Positions 1 through 5,729 of a DNA stretch of 6,510 nucleotides are shown piece by piece. A program made the position numbers and the translations under genes. The notes below the pieces were generated by a model that had not been told where the DNA came from, ran no database searches, and saw nothing but the letters and a program-made list of their open reading frames with translations. The stretch is taken from NCBI GenBank assembly GCA_027486155.1, contig JAIXPR010000253.1:1-6510 (forward strand). Reading direction: 5' to 3'. How positions within the stretch are numbered: position 1 is the stretch's first letter; every line of letters starts with the position of its first letter. The stretch is from Pseudomonadota bacterium. GTDB lineage: Bacteria; Bdellovibrionota_C; UBA2361; OMII01.

Positions 1-60
1 CACCTTCTCCCTGCCGTGCTCCTTTCAAACTACAAAAAGAAGGTTTTGTGAACATACAAG

Positions 61-80
61 GGCCCGTCTCCTGACGGGCC
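61..80. repeat. GC-rich palindrome, copy 1 of an inverted pair
   Basis: Perfect 8-bp arms GGCCCGTC (61-68) and GACGGGCC (73-80) enclose the 4-base loop TCCT. No T-run follows on the plus strand. On the minus strand the hairpin is followed by the mildly T-rich CTTGTATGTT, so it is at best a weak leftward terminator. Copy 2 at 111-132 has the same arms and lies in the opposite orientation, which makes a REP-like or other structural repeat more likely than a simple terminator. Confidence 0.7.
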
Positions 81-110
81 GGGTATGCACGAACCAGTCA
101 TCGCGAGATC

Positions 111-132
111 CGGCCCGTCAGGGGACGGGCCG
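111..132. repeat. GC-rich palindrome, copy 2 of an inverted pair
   Basis: Perfect 9-bp arms CGGCCCGTC (111-119) and GACGGGCCG (124-132) flank the loop AGGG. The reverse complement of 112-131 matches 61-80 at 19 of 20 positions, the one difference lying in the loop, and the match continues for two more G bases on the same side (81-82 against 111-110). No T-run follows on either strand, which argues against an intrinsic terminator. Confidence 0.7.
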
Positions 133-391
133 TCCGGTACAATTCGCCTGACACTTCCCCATACCCCCCTGTTTCCACACACGATTCACCTCATCGCAAA
201 CAACCGAAGCTCATTTCACCGAGGTCGCATCTATACAGGATGAACCGGAAGCCGTTGAGGTGGGGCGCGGTGTTGTTAAAACACGGTTCAATCAAGAATG
301 TAGCGCCCCTCTCTGTCAGTACCTCGATGTGAGGATGTGAAAAACTAACCAAGCTTCCAGGGATTGGACTCAAACTGAGGACTCGTTACCC

Positions 392-838
392 ATGATGACA
401 CCAGACAAAGACACCGCCGCGGATCAGAAGACAACGATCGAGCGATTGTTGGACGATGAGCAAGTACTCGTGCACATCAATCCGACAGCTCCGGGTGTTG
501 TGATCCCTCCACATCTTTCCGAGAACCGAACCGTCACGCTTCGATTGAGTCGCTTCTTTAAAGGAGATCTCTGCCTCGATGATCAAAAGGTCACCGCCGA
601 ACTCCTCTTTGGACCTGAATATTTCACCTGCGTACTGCCGTGGGAGTGTATCTGGGGGGCATCCTCGATACGTGGACAGGAATATATCTGGGCGGAATCC
701 GCGCCAGACGAGATCCTCGAAATGTTCCTTTCTCAACGTGATGATCGTCGCGCCGTAACGACTCGGCAGGAGCGCTATATGCCGCCCCCCGCAATGAAAA
801 CACGGCGGACCGCGACTCACCTTCGACGCGTTAAGTAA
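392..838 (+). CDS. sspB: SspB-family ClpXP protease adaptor (stringent starvation protein B-like)
   Basis: A 148-residue protein with the SspB fold pattern. Residues 18-32 (LLDDEQVLVHINPTA) resemble the first helix/strand and the following 'rPGVVVP' turn is present as PGVVIPPHL (34-42). The strand block TLRLSRFF (49-56) and the diagnostic LLFGPEYFTCVLPWECIW (71-88) follow. SspB proteins are small cytosolic dimers that bind ssrA-tagged substrates and hand them to ClpXP. After the domain comes a charged linker (about 110-140) ending in LRRVK at the very C-terminus, resembling the ClpX-docking tail of E. coli SspB (LRVVK). I chose ATG 392 over ATG 395 because GAGG at 377-380 is better spaced to it. 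The family is clear from motifs; its client proteins are unknown. The long reverse-strand frame over the same bases (820-386) is taken as a shadow. Confidence 0.83.
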   Translation: MMTPDKDTAADQKTTIERLLDDEQVLVHINPTAPGVVIPPHLSENRTVTLRLSRFFKGDLCLDDQKVTAELLFGPEYFTCVLPWECIWGASSIRGQEYIWAESAPDEILEMFLSQRDDRRAVTTRQERYMPPPAMKTRRTATHLRRVK

Positions 839-848
839 TTCGATTACT
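834..848. repeat. Small dyad spanning the two convergent stop codons
   Basis: AGTAAT (834-839) and ATTACT (843-848) are perfect inverted arms around TCG. The dyad contains the TAA stop of the sspB-like gene (836-838) and the TAA stop of the leftward DUF1329 gene (846-844). With only 5 bases between the genes there is no room for a conventional terminator. The stem is short and AT-rich, so any terminator role is speculative. Confidence 0.3.
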
Positions 849-2241
849 CATCGACAGGCTCAGCGTCAACCTCCGGCTCAGGAGTTGGCGCCTCCTTTCC
901 TTTCGTTGTCTTGGCTCCGATCTTACTCGGATCGAAGTCGATCACACCCTTGCCCGGAATCAGCTGAGTGCAGGTCTCAAGGCGTTGTAGCGTCAACACC
1001 GCGCGTGTCGCCGCCCCGGGAACAAGCATGATCTGCCCCCGCCAACCGACCCCATTACTCTCGGTCGTGGAAACCTTCCCCAAGATACCCATAACGAACT
1101 TCCGCATTCGACCGTCCTGCTCCCACACAACCCGGTAGACCGGCAGCATGGTATCAGCGTCAACGTAGAGGGTCTGTCGAGCGTCAAGAGAGAAGGGATC
1201 TCGACTCATCATCTCAATCCTCCACAACGCGCGAAGTGTCATTCGGACGTTAGTTGGTATCCAACCCGGAAGGTTCGCGAAACGTTCAGTTGCGAGATTA
1301 AGATCGATCGGAGAGGACTTCGTAAAATCGGTGACACCACAGATACCATTGTTCGTGGGCTGTGCGGTGGAATTCCCCTCCACCACCGGAACGAGCATCT
1401 TCACAAGCCGAACTGAGGTCGGCTCAACACCCTCAACTTTTCCAGACCATACGAAGAGATCGTCCGGCGAGAACGCTCCTGTGAATATCGAATCCGCCCG
1501 ATTACTCCCCGTCATCTGTCGTACCTGACCATGTATCGGTGAGGCTGCCCACATGTAGTCGTTCACGCTTCCGAGAAAGCGAAGGGTCAACCAGGTGAGG
1601 CCAAGTAAGGGCTGAGGACTCAACGCGGAGATCTTCTCCTTGAACATCGGCTTGAGGGTCCCTGGCGACTGACCAAGCGCGGGGGGATAGATGCGACTCA
1701 CAGAGAAATCAACCCGCTTCCCTTCATTAGTACCCGCACCAAAGGTGACAAGGCTTGTAGTACCGGTGAATGACTTCAGCCGCCATTGAGCCACCGTTGT
1801 GTTCCACAGGATACGCCATCCAAATGATTTAGGGTCGAAATACTCCCCCTCGCTTTGAGGCACAGAGAAGAAAAGACCGGACGCGCTTACCGGCGACGGA
1901 GCGAGAACACCTTTATCATCGACGGAATAGGTCGATGAGTTGGCGCTTTGGGCGTCCCCGAGTAAATCTCCACTCCTTGGTCGCAAAACCGCCTCAAAGG
2001 CGAACTCGTTCCGGTCAACCAAATCAGCCAATTCAGGTGGAATAATGGAACGGTACTTATCGATGTATCCCTTGGTAACGAGAGCGCCGGTCTTTGCTCC
2101 AGCTTGAAGATCTGGAAGTGGTCCACTATCTTCCGGCGCGGTCACGGGCAAGGCCACTCCACTCGTAGGAGCGAGAAGGGAGAACGCGAGAGCCAGCGCT
2201 ACGAAGCGCGCACCAATAGCGTTACCCGTTCGATATGCCAT
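844..2241 (-). CDS. Exported DUF1329/LolA-like outer-membrane-associated protein
   Basis: 465 residues. The N-terminus is a signal peptide: basic R4 and R12, a hydrophobic core at about 13-25 (FVALALAFSLLAP), and small residues before a likely cleavage near residue 30 (SGVA). There is no lipobox cysteine. The mature part begins with VTKGYIDKYRSIIPPELADL (55-74), like the 'NidkYkdllP' opening of DUF1329 proteins. Later segments also fit this group: DYMWAASPIHGQVRQM (228-243), an FSPDDLFVWSGK stretch (257-268), DPFSLDARQTLYVDADT (348-364) and LPVYRVVWEQDGRMRKF (366-382). The family has a LolA/LolB-like beta fold and acts in the periplasm or at the outer membrane, with biochemistry poorly defined. 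The C-terminal 20 residues are Pro/Glu-rich and probably disordered. ATG 2241 has AAGG (2254-2251) nine bases upstream. It lies 38 bases after nuoI and is probably co-transcribed with it. The family call is from pattern memory. Confidence 0.6.
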   Translation of the reverse strand: MAYRTGNAIGARFVALALAFSLLAPTSGVALPVTAPEDSGPLPDLQAGAKTGALVTKGYIDKYRSIIPPELADLVDRNEFAFEAVLRPRSGDLLGDAQSANSSTYSVDDKGVLAPSPVSASGLFFSVPQSEGEYFDPKSFGWRILWNTTVAQWRLKSFTGTTSLVTFGAGTNEGKRVDFSVSRIYPPALGQSPGTLKPMFKEKISALSPQPLLGLTWLTLRFLGSVNDYMWAASPIHGQVRQMTGSNRADSIFTGAFSPDDLFVWSGKVEGVEPTSVRLVKMLVPVVEGNSTAQPTNNGICGVTDFTKSSPIDLNLATERFANLPGWIPTNVRMTLRALWRIEMMSRDPFSLDARQTLYVDADTMLPVYRVVWEQDGRMRKFVMGILGKVSTTESNGVGWRGQIMLVPGAATRAVLTLQRLETCTQLIPGKGVIDFDPSKIGAKTTKGKEAPTPEPEVDAEPVDE

Positions 2242-2279
2242 TACTGAGAACCTTGGCCTCTAACCAGAGCGTTACCTGA

Positions 2280-2864
2280 CTACAGCGTTACCTTCTCAAG
2301 CTGCTGCATGCGCTTCATGTGCATCTCGTAGAGACGCTCAGGACCCTGGTCATCGAGGATGCGGGAGCGCTCCATCAGGGTTTCCTTGTCCTCGATAAAG
2401 AGTCGCGGGTCAGCTGGATAGACCTCTGGATGGAGACCTGTATCCATCCGGATAGCGTCAACTGGGCACGCCTCAACGCAGTATCCACAGTAGATACAGA
2501 GAAGGGTGTCGATCTCATACCGTTTTGGGAACTTCTCAACGCTTGGATCTTCGTGCTCACACGCTTCGATGTAGATGCATCGGGCAGGACACGCGGTCGC
2601 GCAGAGGAAGCACGAGGTGCACTTCACATCCCCATTTCCATAGAGCGTAAGGCGGTGACGTCCGCGGTATCGAGCGGGATACGCTCGACGCTCATTGGGA
2701 TACTGAATAGCGACACCTGGCCCCTCTTGAAGCTTTACCCCAAAGAACTCGAGGGTGTGCAGCCAAAGATTTTTGAGCAACTTTCCGTAGGTAATCGTGA
2801 GACCTTTGAAGATCTCAACCACATAAATCTTCTCGAGGAATGACATCTCTTCGCGACGCTTCAT
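2280..2864 (-). CDS. nuoI: NADH-quinone oxidoreductase subunit I (two [4Fe-4S] clusters)
   Basis: 194 residues, normal NuoI length. Two ferredoxin-type motifs are intact: C82-x2-C85-x2-C88-x3-C92-P, and C123-x2-C126-x2-C129-x3-C133-P. They ligate clusters N6a and N6b, which carry electrons through the peripheral arm of complex I towards quinone at the inner membrane. The N-terminal amphipathic segment (about 8-45), the RYRGRHRL block (65-72) and DAIRMDTG (136-143) are typical of true NuoI and not of free ferredoxins. Cys96 and Cys102 are extra cysteines outside the motif spacing. ATG 2864 overlaps the upstream reductase stop as ATGA and has AAGGAAG just upstream; an internal ATG at residue 7 (2846) is less well placed. 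No other nuo gene lies in the window, so the subunit is separated from at least most of its complex. Translational coupling to metF is inferred from the overlap. Confidence 0.95.
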   Translation of the reverse strand: MKRREEMSFLEKIYVVEIFKGLTITYGKLLKNLWLHTLEFFGVKLQEGPGVAIQYPNERRAYPARYRGRHRLTLYGNGDVKCTSCFLCATACPARCIYIEACEHEDPSVEKFPKRYEIDTLLCIYCGYCVEACPVDAIRMDTGLHPEVYPADPRLFIEDKETLMERSRILDDQGPERLYEMHMKRMQQLEKVTL

Positions 2865-3796
2865 ACCACTTCCTTTACTAACGAATGTTCAATCCAATCG
2901 GATAATCGCTGACACAAATCTAGAGCAAGAAGAGGCGACCCACCACTAACGACGTGAAATCCGCGGACGAACGGCTTCACTCGCTCAGCGACCGCCATTG
3001 CGACCTCCAGGGAGGTTTCACCCACCTTTTCGGGGGCAACGGAGCGAACCTTGTGCGCGACGGTTTCCGGAATCCTGATACCGGGCACCTTCGATATCCC
3101 CTCAAAAGATTGTACTGATTTGAACGGAAGAAGGCCAACAAAGAGGTCTATACCAACGCTCGCTGCCGCCTCAAAGAACGCACGCGCTTGCTCAGGATCA
3201 AAGACCGGCTGGCTCAACGCGTAGACAGCACCCGCCTCTTTTTTTCGCAGCAACCGCTTTATCTCCGCGTTGGGATTCTTCACGTTTGGGTTTACCACAA
3301 CGCCAGGTGTATACGCCGGATGCCCCTTGAGTTCATTACCAGCGAGATCTCGCCCACCGTTGAGGGTAGCGATAAGGTTCAGCAATCCAACTGAGTTCAC
3401 CTCGAACACACCCTTGGCCTCCGGTAGGTCTCCGACCGTGACGGCGTCTCCGGTGAGAGCAACGATAGAACGAACGCCGAGAGCCCATGCGCCCAGCAGG
3501 TCAGACTGCAGCGCGATAACGTTGCGGTCCCGACATGAAACGTTCACCACGGGTTCGATTCCCAAGCGCTGCTTAATGATCGCGGCGAACGCAAGAGACG
3601 AAAGCTTCATCTTCGCGAGAGCGCTATCTGTGATATTCAGAAAATCGAGGCCACGAACGCTCTCGTACCGTTTCACGATGGCGTCAACATCGCAGCCCCG
3701 CGGTGGGTTGATCTCAACACAGAGCAGCGGCCGGTCGGTCCGGATACCAGGGGGAAGAAGCCGCTCGATTCCCTTTGTAGTAGACATCACACTCAA
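2861..3796 (-). CDS. metF: Methylenetetrahydrofolate reductase (MetF family, stand-alone)
   Basis: 311 residues forming the FAD-binding TIM barrel that reduces 5,10-methylene-THF to 5-methyl-THF for methionine synthesis. Landmarks in order: VEINPPRG (27-34) with the catalytic-type Glu28, LNITDS (53-58) with Asp57, SCRDRN (87-92), GVRSIVALTGD (107-117) with the FAD/folate-region Asp117, LSQPVFD (194-200) with the folate-contacting Gln196, and GLLPF (221-225). The LQSDLLGAWALG stretch (96-107) and the NPN motif (169-171) resemble the reductase half of bifunctional homocysteine methyltransferase/MTHFR proteins (YitJ type), but no methyltransferase half is present here. The start is probably TTG at 3796, because GAAGGTG (3810-3804) sits 7 bases from it; the ATG at 3787 (residue 4) would be about 16 bases away. 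First gene of the apparent metF-nuoI-DUF1329 operon. The electron donor (NADH or other) cannot be read from the sequence. Confidence 0.93.
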   Translation of the reverse strand: MSVMSTTKGIERLLPPGIRTDRPLLCVEINPPRGCDVDAIVKRYESVRGLDFLNITDSALAKMKLSSLAFAAIIKQRLGIEPVVNVSCRDRNVIALQSDLLGAWALGVRSIVALTGDAVTVGDLPEAKGVFEVNSVGLLNLIATLNGGRDLAGNELKGHPAYTPGVVVNPNVKNPNAEIKRLLRKKEAGAVYALSQPVFDPEQARAFFEAAASVGIDLFVGLLPFKSVQSFEGISKVPGIRIPETVAHKVRSVAPEKVGETSLEVAMAVAERVKPFVRGFHVVSGGSPLLALDLCQRLSDWIEHSLVKEVV

Positions 3797-3803
3797 AACA
3801 AAA

Positions 3804-3810
3804 CACCTTC
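3804..3810 (-). promoter_or_regulatory. Ribosome binding site favouring the TTG start of metF
   Basis: On the minus strand GAAGGTG (3810-3804) lies 7 bases before TTG at 3796-3794, normal spacing for a Shine-Dalgarno. The alternatives GTG (3790) and ATG (3787) are about 13 and 16 bases away, which is long. The site therefore supports TTG initiation, a weak codon that would lower expression. Confidence 0.55.
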
Positions 3811-3819
3811 ACATCTGTA

Positions 3820-3854
3820 CGCGGCGGGAGAGAGTCCTCGTGCACCGCGGCGGG
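3820..3854. repeat. Nine-base direct repeat in the metF leader
   Basis: CGCGGCGGG occurs at 3820-3828 and again at 3846-3854 (CCCGCCGCG as read in the metF direction), 26 bases apart start to start. Both copies lie just upstream of the metF ribosome binding site. The placement could suit an operator or leader element, but GC-rich nine-mers recur by chance and no regulator is identified. Confidence 0.4.
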
Positions 3855-4231
3855 TCTTCACAACGTGGTCGAACAACCATGGGGCACAGAACCCCGTAAG
3901 TCCATGAAGATACTAACCCTATCTTATACGGGCCCATCTGGCTACCGCCTGAAGAGGGGTAGGGTAAACTTACCGATTCTTGTGCGAAACAAGCAAGATA
4001 TCCTTGCAAACTCCCACAAATACGACTACCTTCATGGCCAGTTCGATGGTCTACACCACGAGGGCTGCCAGCCGTGAAGATGCGCCTCTAGGGGGTGCTC
4101 GTCTTGTACGCTGCCCTTCCCTAACAAGCTCAGACAACACAATCTGGTAGCGGGGTGTGCCCCGTCGATAGTGTGAACGCGTCTCGTAACGCGGATAACG
4201 GAAAGTCTGTTTCTTTAGTGAAAGTGAGCTT

Positions 4232-4843
4232 ATGACGGTGAATGTTGAAGTCTTCTATTCGTTCCAGAGCCCGTATTCTTATCTGGCGCTCGACCCTGTC
4301 TACGACATCGCGGATAAGTACGATGTAGAACTCCTCTGGCAGCCATTCTCGGCTAAGGCCTCCGGTCAGCCAGTACCTCAACAAGGCATCCTCCCCGATA
4401 AGCTCTCGTACCTCTTTGAGGACACGAAGCGCCTCGCTGAAGAGCGCTCGCTCTCACTTGTATACCCAGAGAACTGGCCAGAGGTAGAGCACGATCCTGG
4501 TCGCCTCACTCGCGGAGCGCTCATCGCCAACGATTTGGGCGTTCTCATGGAGTACAACATCAAGGTATTCAACAAGTGGTGGGGCCTTGGAGAGAATCCT
4601 AATGAGGATTCCTTCATGAACGAGCTCTGCGACGATCTCGATATCGACCTCGGCGATTTCTTGAGCAAGGTTTCCTCATCAGACACCCGTGAGCGTGTGA
4701 AGGGAATCTATAAGCGTGGTCGCAAGCTCGGCGTGTTCGATACTCCGACCTTCGTATTCGAGAGCGGTGAGCGCATTGTGGGTTACGACAAGATCGGATA
4801 CCTCGCTCAGCGACTTGAGAAGATGGGCCTTCGTAAGAAGTAG
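4232..4843 (+). CDS. 2-hydroxychromene-2-carboxylate isomerase / GST-kappa-like DsbA-fold protein
   Basis: 203 residues, typical for this DsbA-fold family. The N-terminal strand runs into FQSPYSYLA (11-19): the thioredoxin CXXC is replaced by S13-P14-Y15, the hallmark of HCCA isomerases and kappa-class glutathione transferases, where the Ser activates glutathione. The helical insertion covers about 45-150. Residues 167-176 (GVFDTPTFVF) form the family's cis-Pro loop (P172), followed by GYDKIGYLAQRL (184-195). With no CXXC, and with its only cysteine (C133) in the helical part, it is not a classical disulfide oxidase. No signal peptide is seen, so it is probably cytosolic. No naphthalene-degradation genes are nearby, so a general glutathione-dependent isomerase or detoxification role is likelier than NahD activity. 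ATG 4232 has only a weak Shine-Dalgarno. It lies 30 bases before rsmE on the same strand. Confidence 0.88.
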   Translation: MTVNVEVFYSFQSPYSYLALDPVYDIADKYDVELLWQPFSAKASGQPVPQQGILPDKLSYLFEDTKRLAEERSLSLVYPENWPEVEHDPGRLTRGALIANDLGVLMEYNIKVFNKWWGLGENPNEDSFMNELCDDLDIDLGDFLSKVSSSDTRERVKGIYKRGRKLGVFDTPTFVFESGERIVGYDKIGYLAQRLEKMGLRKK

Positions 4844-4873
4844 TATCCATCAAAGACTTTTGACCGAAGCATT

Positions 4874-5653
4874 ATGGCGCCTCGTGAGTGCAAAGGACCT
4901 CGACTCTTCGTTGAGGGATTACGCAAGCGAGGCGCCGTAGAACCCAACTCCCTCCTCCCCCTCTCCCCCCAAGACAGCCACTACCTCAAAGATGTACTGA
5001 GATTGCCCGTGGGCGCACTCGTGGAAATTGGGGACCCGAAGTCCGGCGAAACCTTTACCGCCTCCATCTCCTCACTCGCCGAGGGCGTTACGCTCTCTAT
5101 ACGTGAAAAGATAGGCACAACCACGACCGATCTTGCGATTATCCTTCTCTGCGCGCTCTGCAAGGGACAGAAGAATGAACTCATCACTGACTGGGCAACC
5201 GAGCTCGGATGCTCCGAGATCATTTTCTGGCAGGCTGACAGAAGTATCGTTCGCCTAAAAAGCGAAGGGGACGCGGAAGGGAAAGCGCAGAAGCTCTCAA
5301 AAGCAGCCCTTGCGGCGGCTCAACAGAGCCGTCAGATCAGACCTCCCCGCGTGCACGTGACCACATCTCTAGCAAACGCGCTGAAACTCCTCTCACCAAC
5401 GCCGCGCGATCTCGCTCTCATATGCTCTCTGGATCACGAGGCGCGACCGATCTCAACATTCCTCACTACCCATCCATCTGGCGGGAGAATCTTCATAACG
5501 ATCGGCCCCGAGGGAGACCTGACCCCCTCTGAGTCCGAAACGCTGAGGAATCATGGGTTCACTGCAGTGTCTCTTGGGCGCAAGATTCTGCGATCGGAAT
5601 TGGCGGCGCTCGTGGCGCTCGTCTCAGTCACAACCGGCACTTCGCTCGATTAG
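4874..5653 (+). CDS. rsmE: 16S rRNA (uracil(1498)-N(3))-methyltransferase RsmE
   Basis: 259 residues. RsmE methylates U1498 of 16S rRNA in the assembled 30S subunit, using SAM bound in a SPOUT trefoil knot. An N-terminal PUA-like RNA-binding part begins at RLFVEGL (10-16, the usual 'RFFV' start) and includes HYLKDVLRLPVGALVEIGD (36-54). The catalytic domain shows CKGQKNELITDWATELG (96-112), QQSRQIRPPRV (150-160), the knot loop IGPEGDLTPSE (210-220) and SLGRKILRSELAALVALV (233-250). All expected SPOUT motifs are intact. The protein has about nine extra residues before the usual start; no later in-frame start codon fits, and the Shine-Dalgarno before ATG 4874 is poor. Probably co-transcribed with the DsbA-fold gene 30 bases upstream, without an obvious functional link. 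Confidence 0.95.
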   Translation: MAPRECKGPRLFVEGLRKRGAVEPNSLLPLSPQDSHYLKDVLRLPVGALVEIGDPKSGETFTASISSLAEGVTLSIREKIGTTTTDLAIILLCALCKGQKNELITDWATELGCSEIIFWQADRSIVRLKSEGDAEGKAQKLSKAALAAAQQSRQIRPPRVHVTTSLANALKLLSPTPRDLALICSLDHEARPISTFLTTHPSGGRIFITIGPEGDLTPSESETLRNHGFTAVSLGRKILRSELAALVALVSVTTGTSLD

Positions 5654-5654
5654 T

Positions 5655-5681
5655 TCTTCGGGCGAACTCAGAAGCCGAAGA
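5655..5681 (+). terminator. Possible hairpin after rsmE
   Basis: TCTTCGG (5655-5661) pairs with CCGAAGA (5675-5681) around a 13-base loop, directly after the rsmE stop. A competing shorter hairpin (AGTTC 5652-5656 with GAACT 5664-5668) overlaps it. No T-run follows, so it is not a canonical intrinsic terminator. A role in ending rsmE transcription is inferred only from position. Confidence 0.3.
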
Positions 5682-5707
5682 TCACGGACACCACGCAAGG
5701 GCAGCGT

Positions 5708-5725
5708 CCTCTTCGGGTACAGAGG
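5708..5725 (-). terminator. Possible hairpin after the leftward membrane-protein gene
   Basis: CCTCT (5708-5712) pairs with AGAGG (5721-5725) around an 8-base loop, five bases beyond the minus-strand stop codon at 5732-5730. It is short and lacks a T-run, so terminator function is doubtful. Confidence 0.2.
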
Positions 5726-5729
5726 TGCG

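Larger units (their letters stand above)
1..391. other. Intergenic leader upstream of the sspB-like gene
   Basis: I see no convincing gene in this stretch. It holds two GC-rich hairpins (annotated separately) and an AT-rich hairpin at 32-49 (arms ACAAAA / TTTTGT, 6-base loop). Read on the minus strand, the first 25 bases are purine-rich and carry two Shine-Dalgarno-like stretches (AAAGGAG at 25-19 and GGAGAAG at 10-4). A leftward gene may therefore start just outside the window, which would make this a divergent intergenic region. A weak promoter-like pair for the rightward gene is TTGTTA at 273-278 with AAGAAT at 294-299, but its spacer is only 15 bases, so I do not call it. A 60-codon minus-strand frame at 191-373 starts with TTG, has no recognisable motif, and is probably non-coding. 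Confidence 0.6.
3797..4231. other. Divergent intergenic region between metF and the DsbA-like gene
   Basis: About 435 bases without a recognisable gene. Since the flanking genes are divergent, promoters for both should lie here. I see no strong -35/-10 pair in either direction; the only AT-rich candidate for metF is TATAAGAT on the minus strand (3928-3921), without a good -35. Small dyads occur at 3881-3894 (GGGG / CCCC arms), 3907-3925 (AAGATA / TATCTT), 3963-3974 (GGTAA / TTACC), 3979-3993 (CTTGT / ACAAG) and 4151-4164 (CGGGG / CCCCG). No known riboswitch pattern (SAM, SAH, cobalamin) was recognised upstream of metF. A 57-codon plus-strand frame from ATG 3904 to 4077 lacks a Shine-Dalgarno and a recognisable motif, and is not called. 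Confidence 0.6.

Noticed and set aside
191..373. 60-codon minus-strand frame upstream of the sspB-like gene
   Set aside because: TTG start, no known motif; could be real, but nothing supports it.
386..820. 144-codon open frame on the minus strand
   Set aside because: It lies opposite the sspB-like gene, whose protein has clear family motifs; the reverse product has no recognisable motif and a cysteine/arginine-rich, shadow-like composition.
2219..2293. GCGTTACC repeated three times (2219, 2269, 2285)
   Set aside because: Two copies are inside coding sequence and the spacings are irregular; probably chance.
2319..2843. 174-codon open frame on the plus strand
   Set aside because: Fully opposite nuoI, which has both intact [4Fe-4S] motifs. 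The antisense frame is a codon-use artefact.
3239..3245. A7 run on the metF coding strand as a possible -1 frameshift site
   Set aside because: The in-frame protein continues through all MTHFR motifs; no stimulatory hairpin or biological reason for a shifted product was seen.
3548..3562. tRNA T-arm-like string GGGTTCGATTCCC
   Set aside because: It lies inside metF, encoding the IEPVV region on the other strand, and no acceptor, D or anticodon arms surround it.
3270..3899. 209-codon open frame on the plus strand
   Set aside because: Mostly antisense to metF; Ser/Arg/Thr-rich low-information product with no family resemblance.
3904..4077. 57-codon plus-strand frame in the divergent intergenic region
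   Set aside because: No Shine-Dalgarno before the ATG and no recognisable domain; length compatible with chance.
4232..5653. Possible aromatic (naphthalene-type) degradation locus because of the HCCA isomerase-like gene
   Set aside because: The neighbours are rsmE and metF; there are no dioxygenase or other catabolic genes, and the family is widely used outside this pathway.
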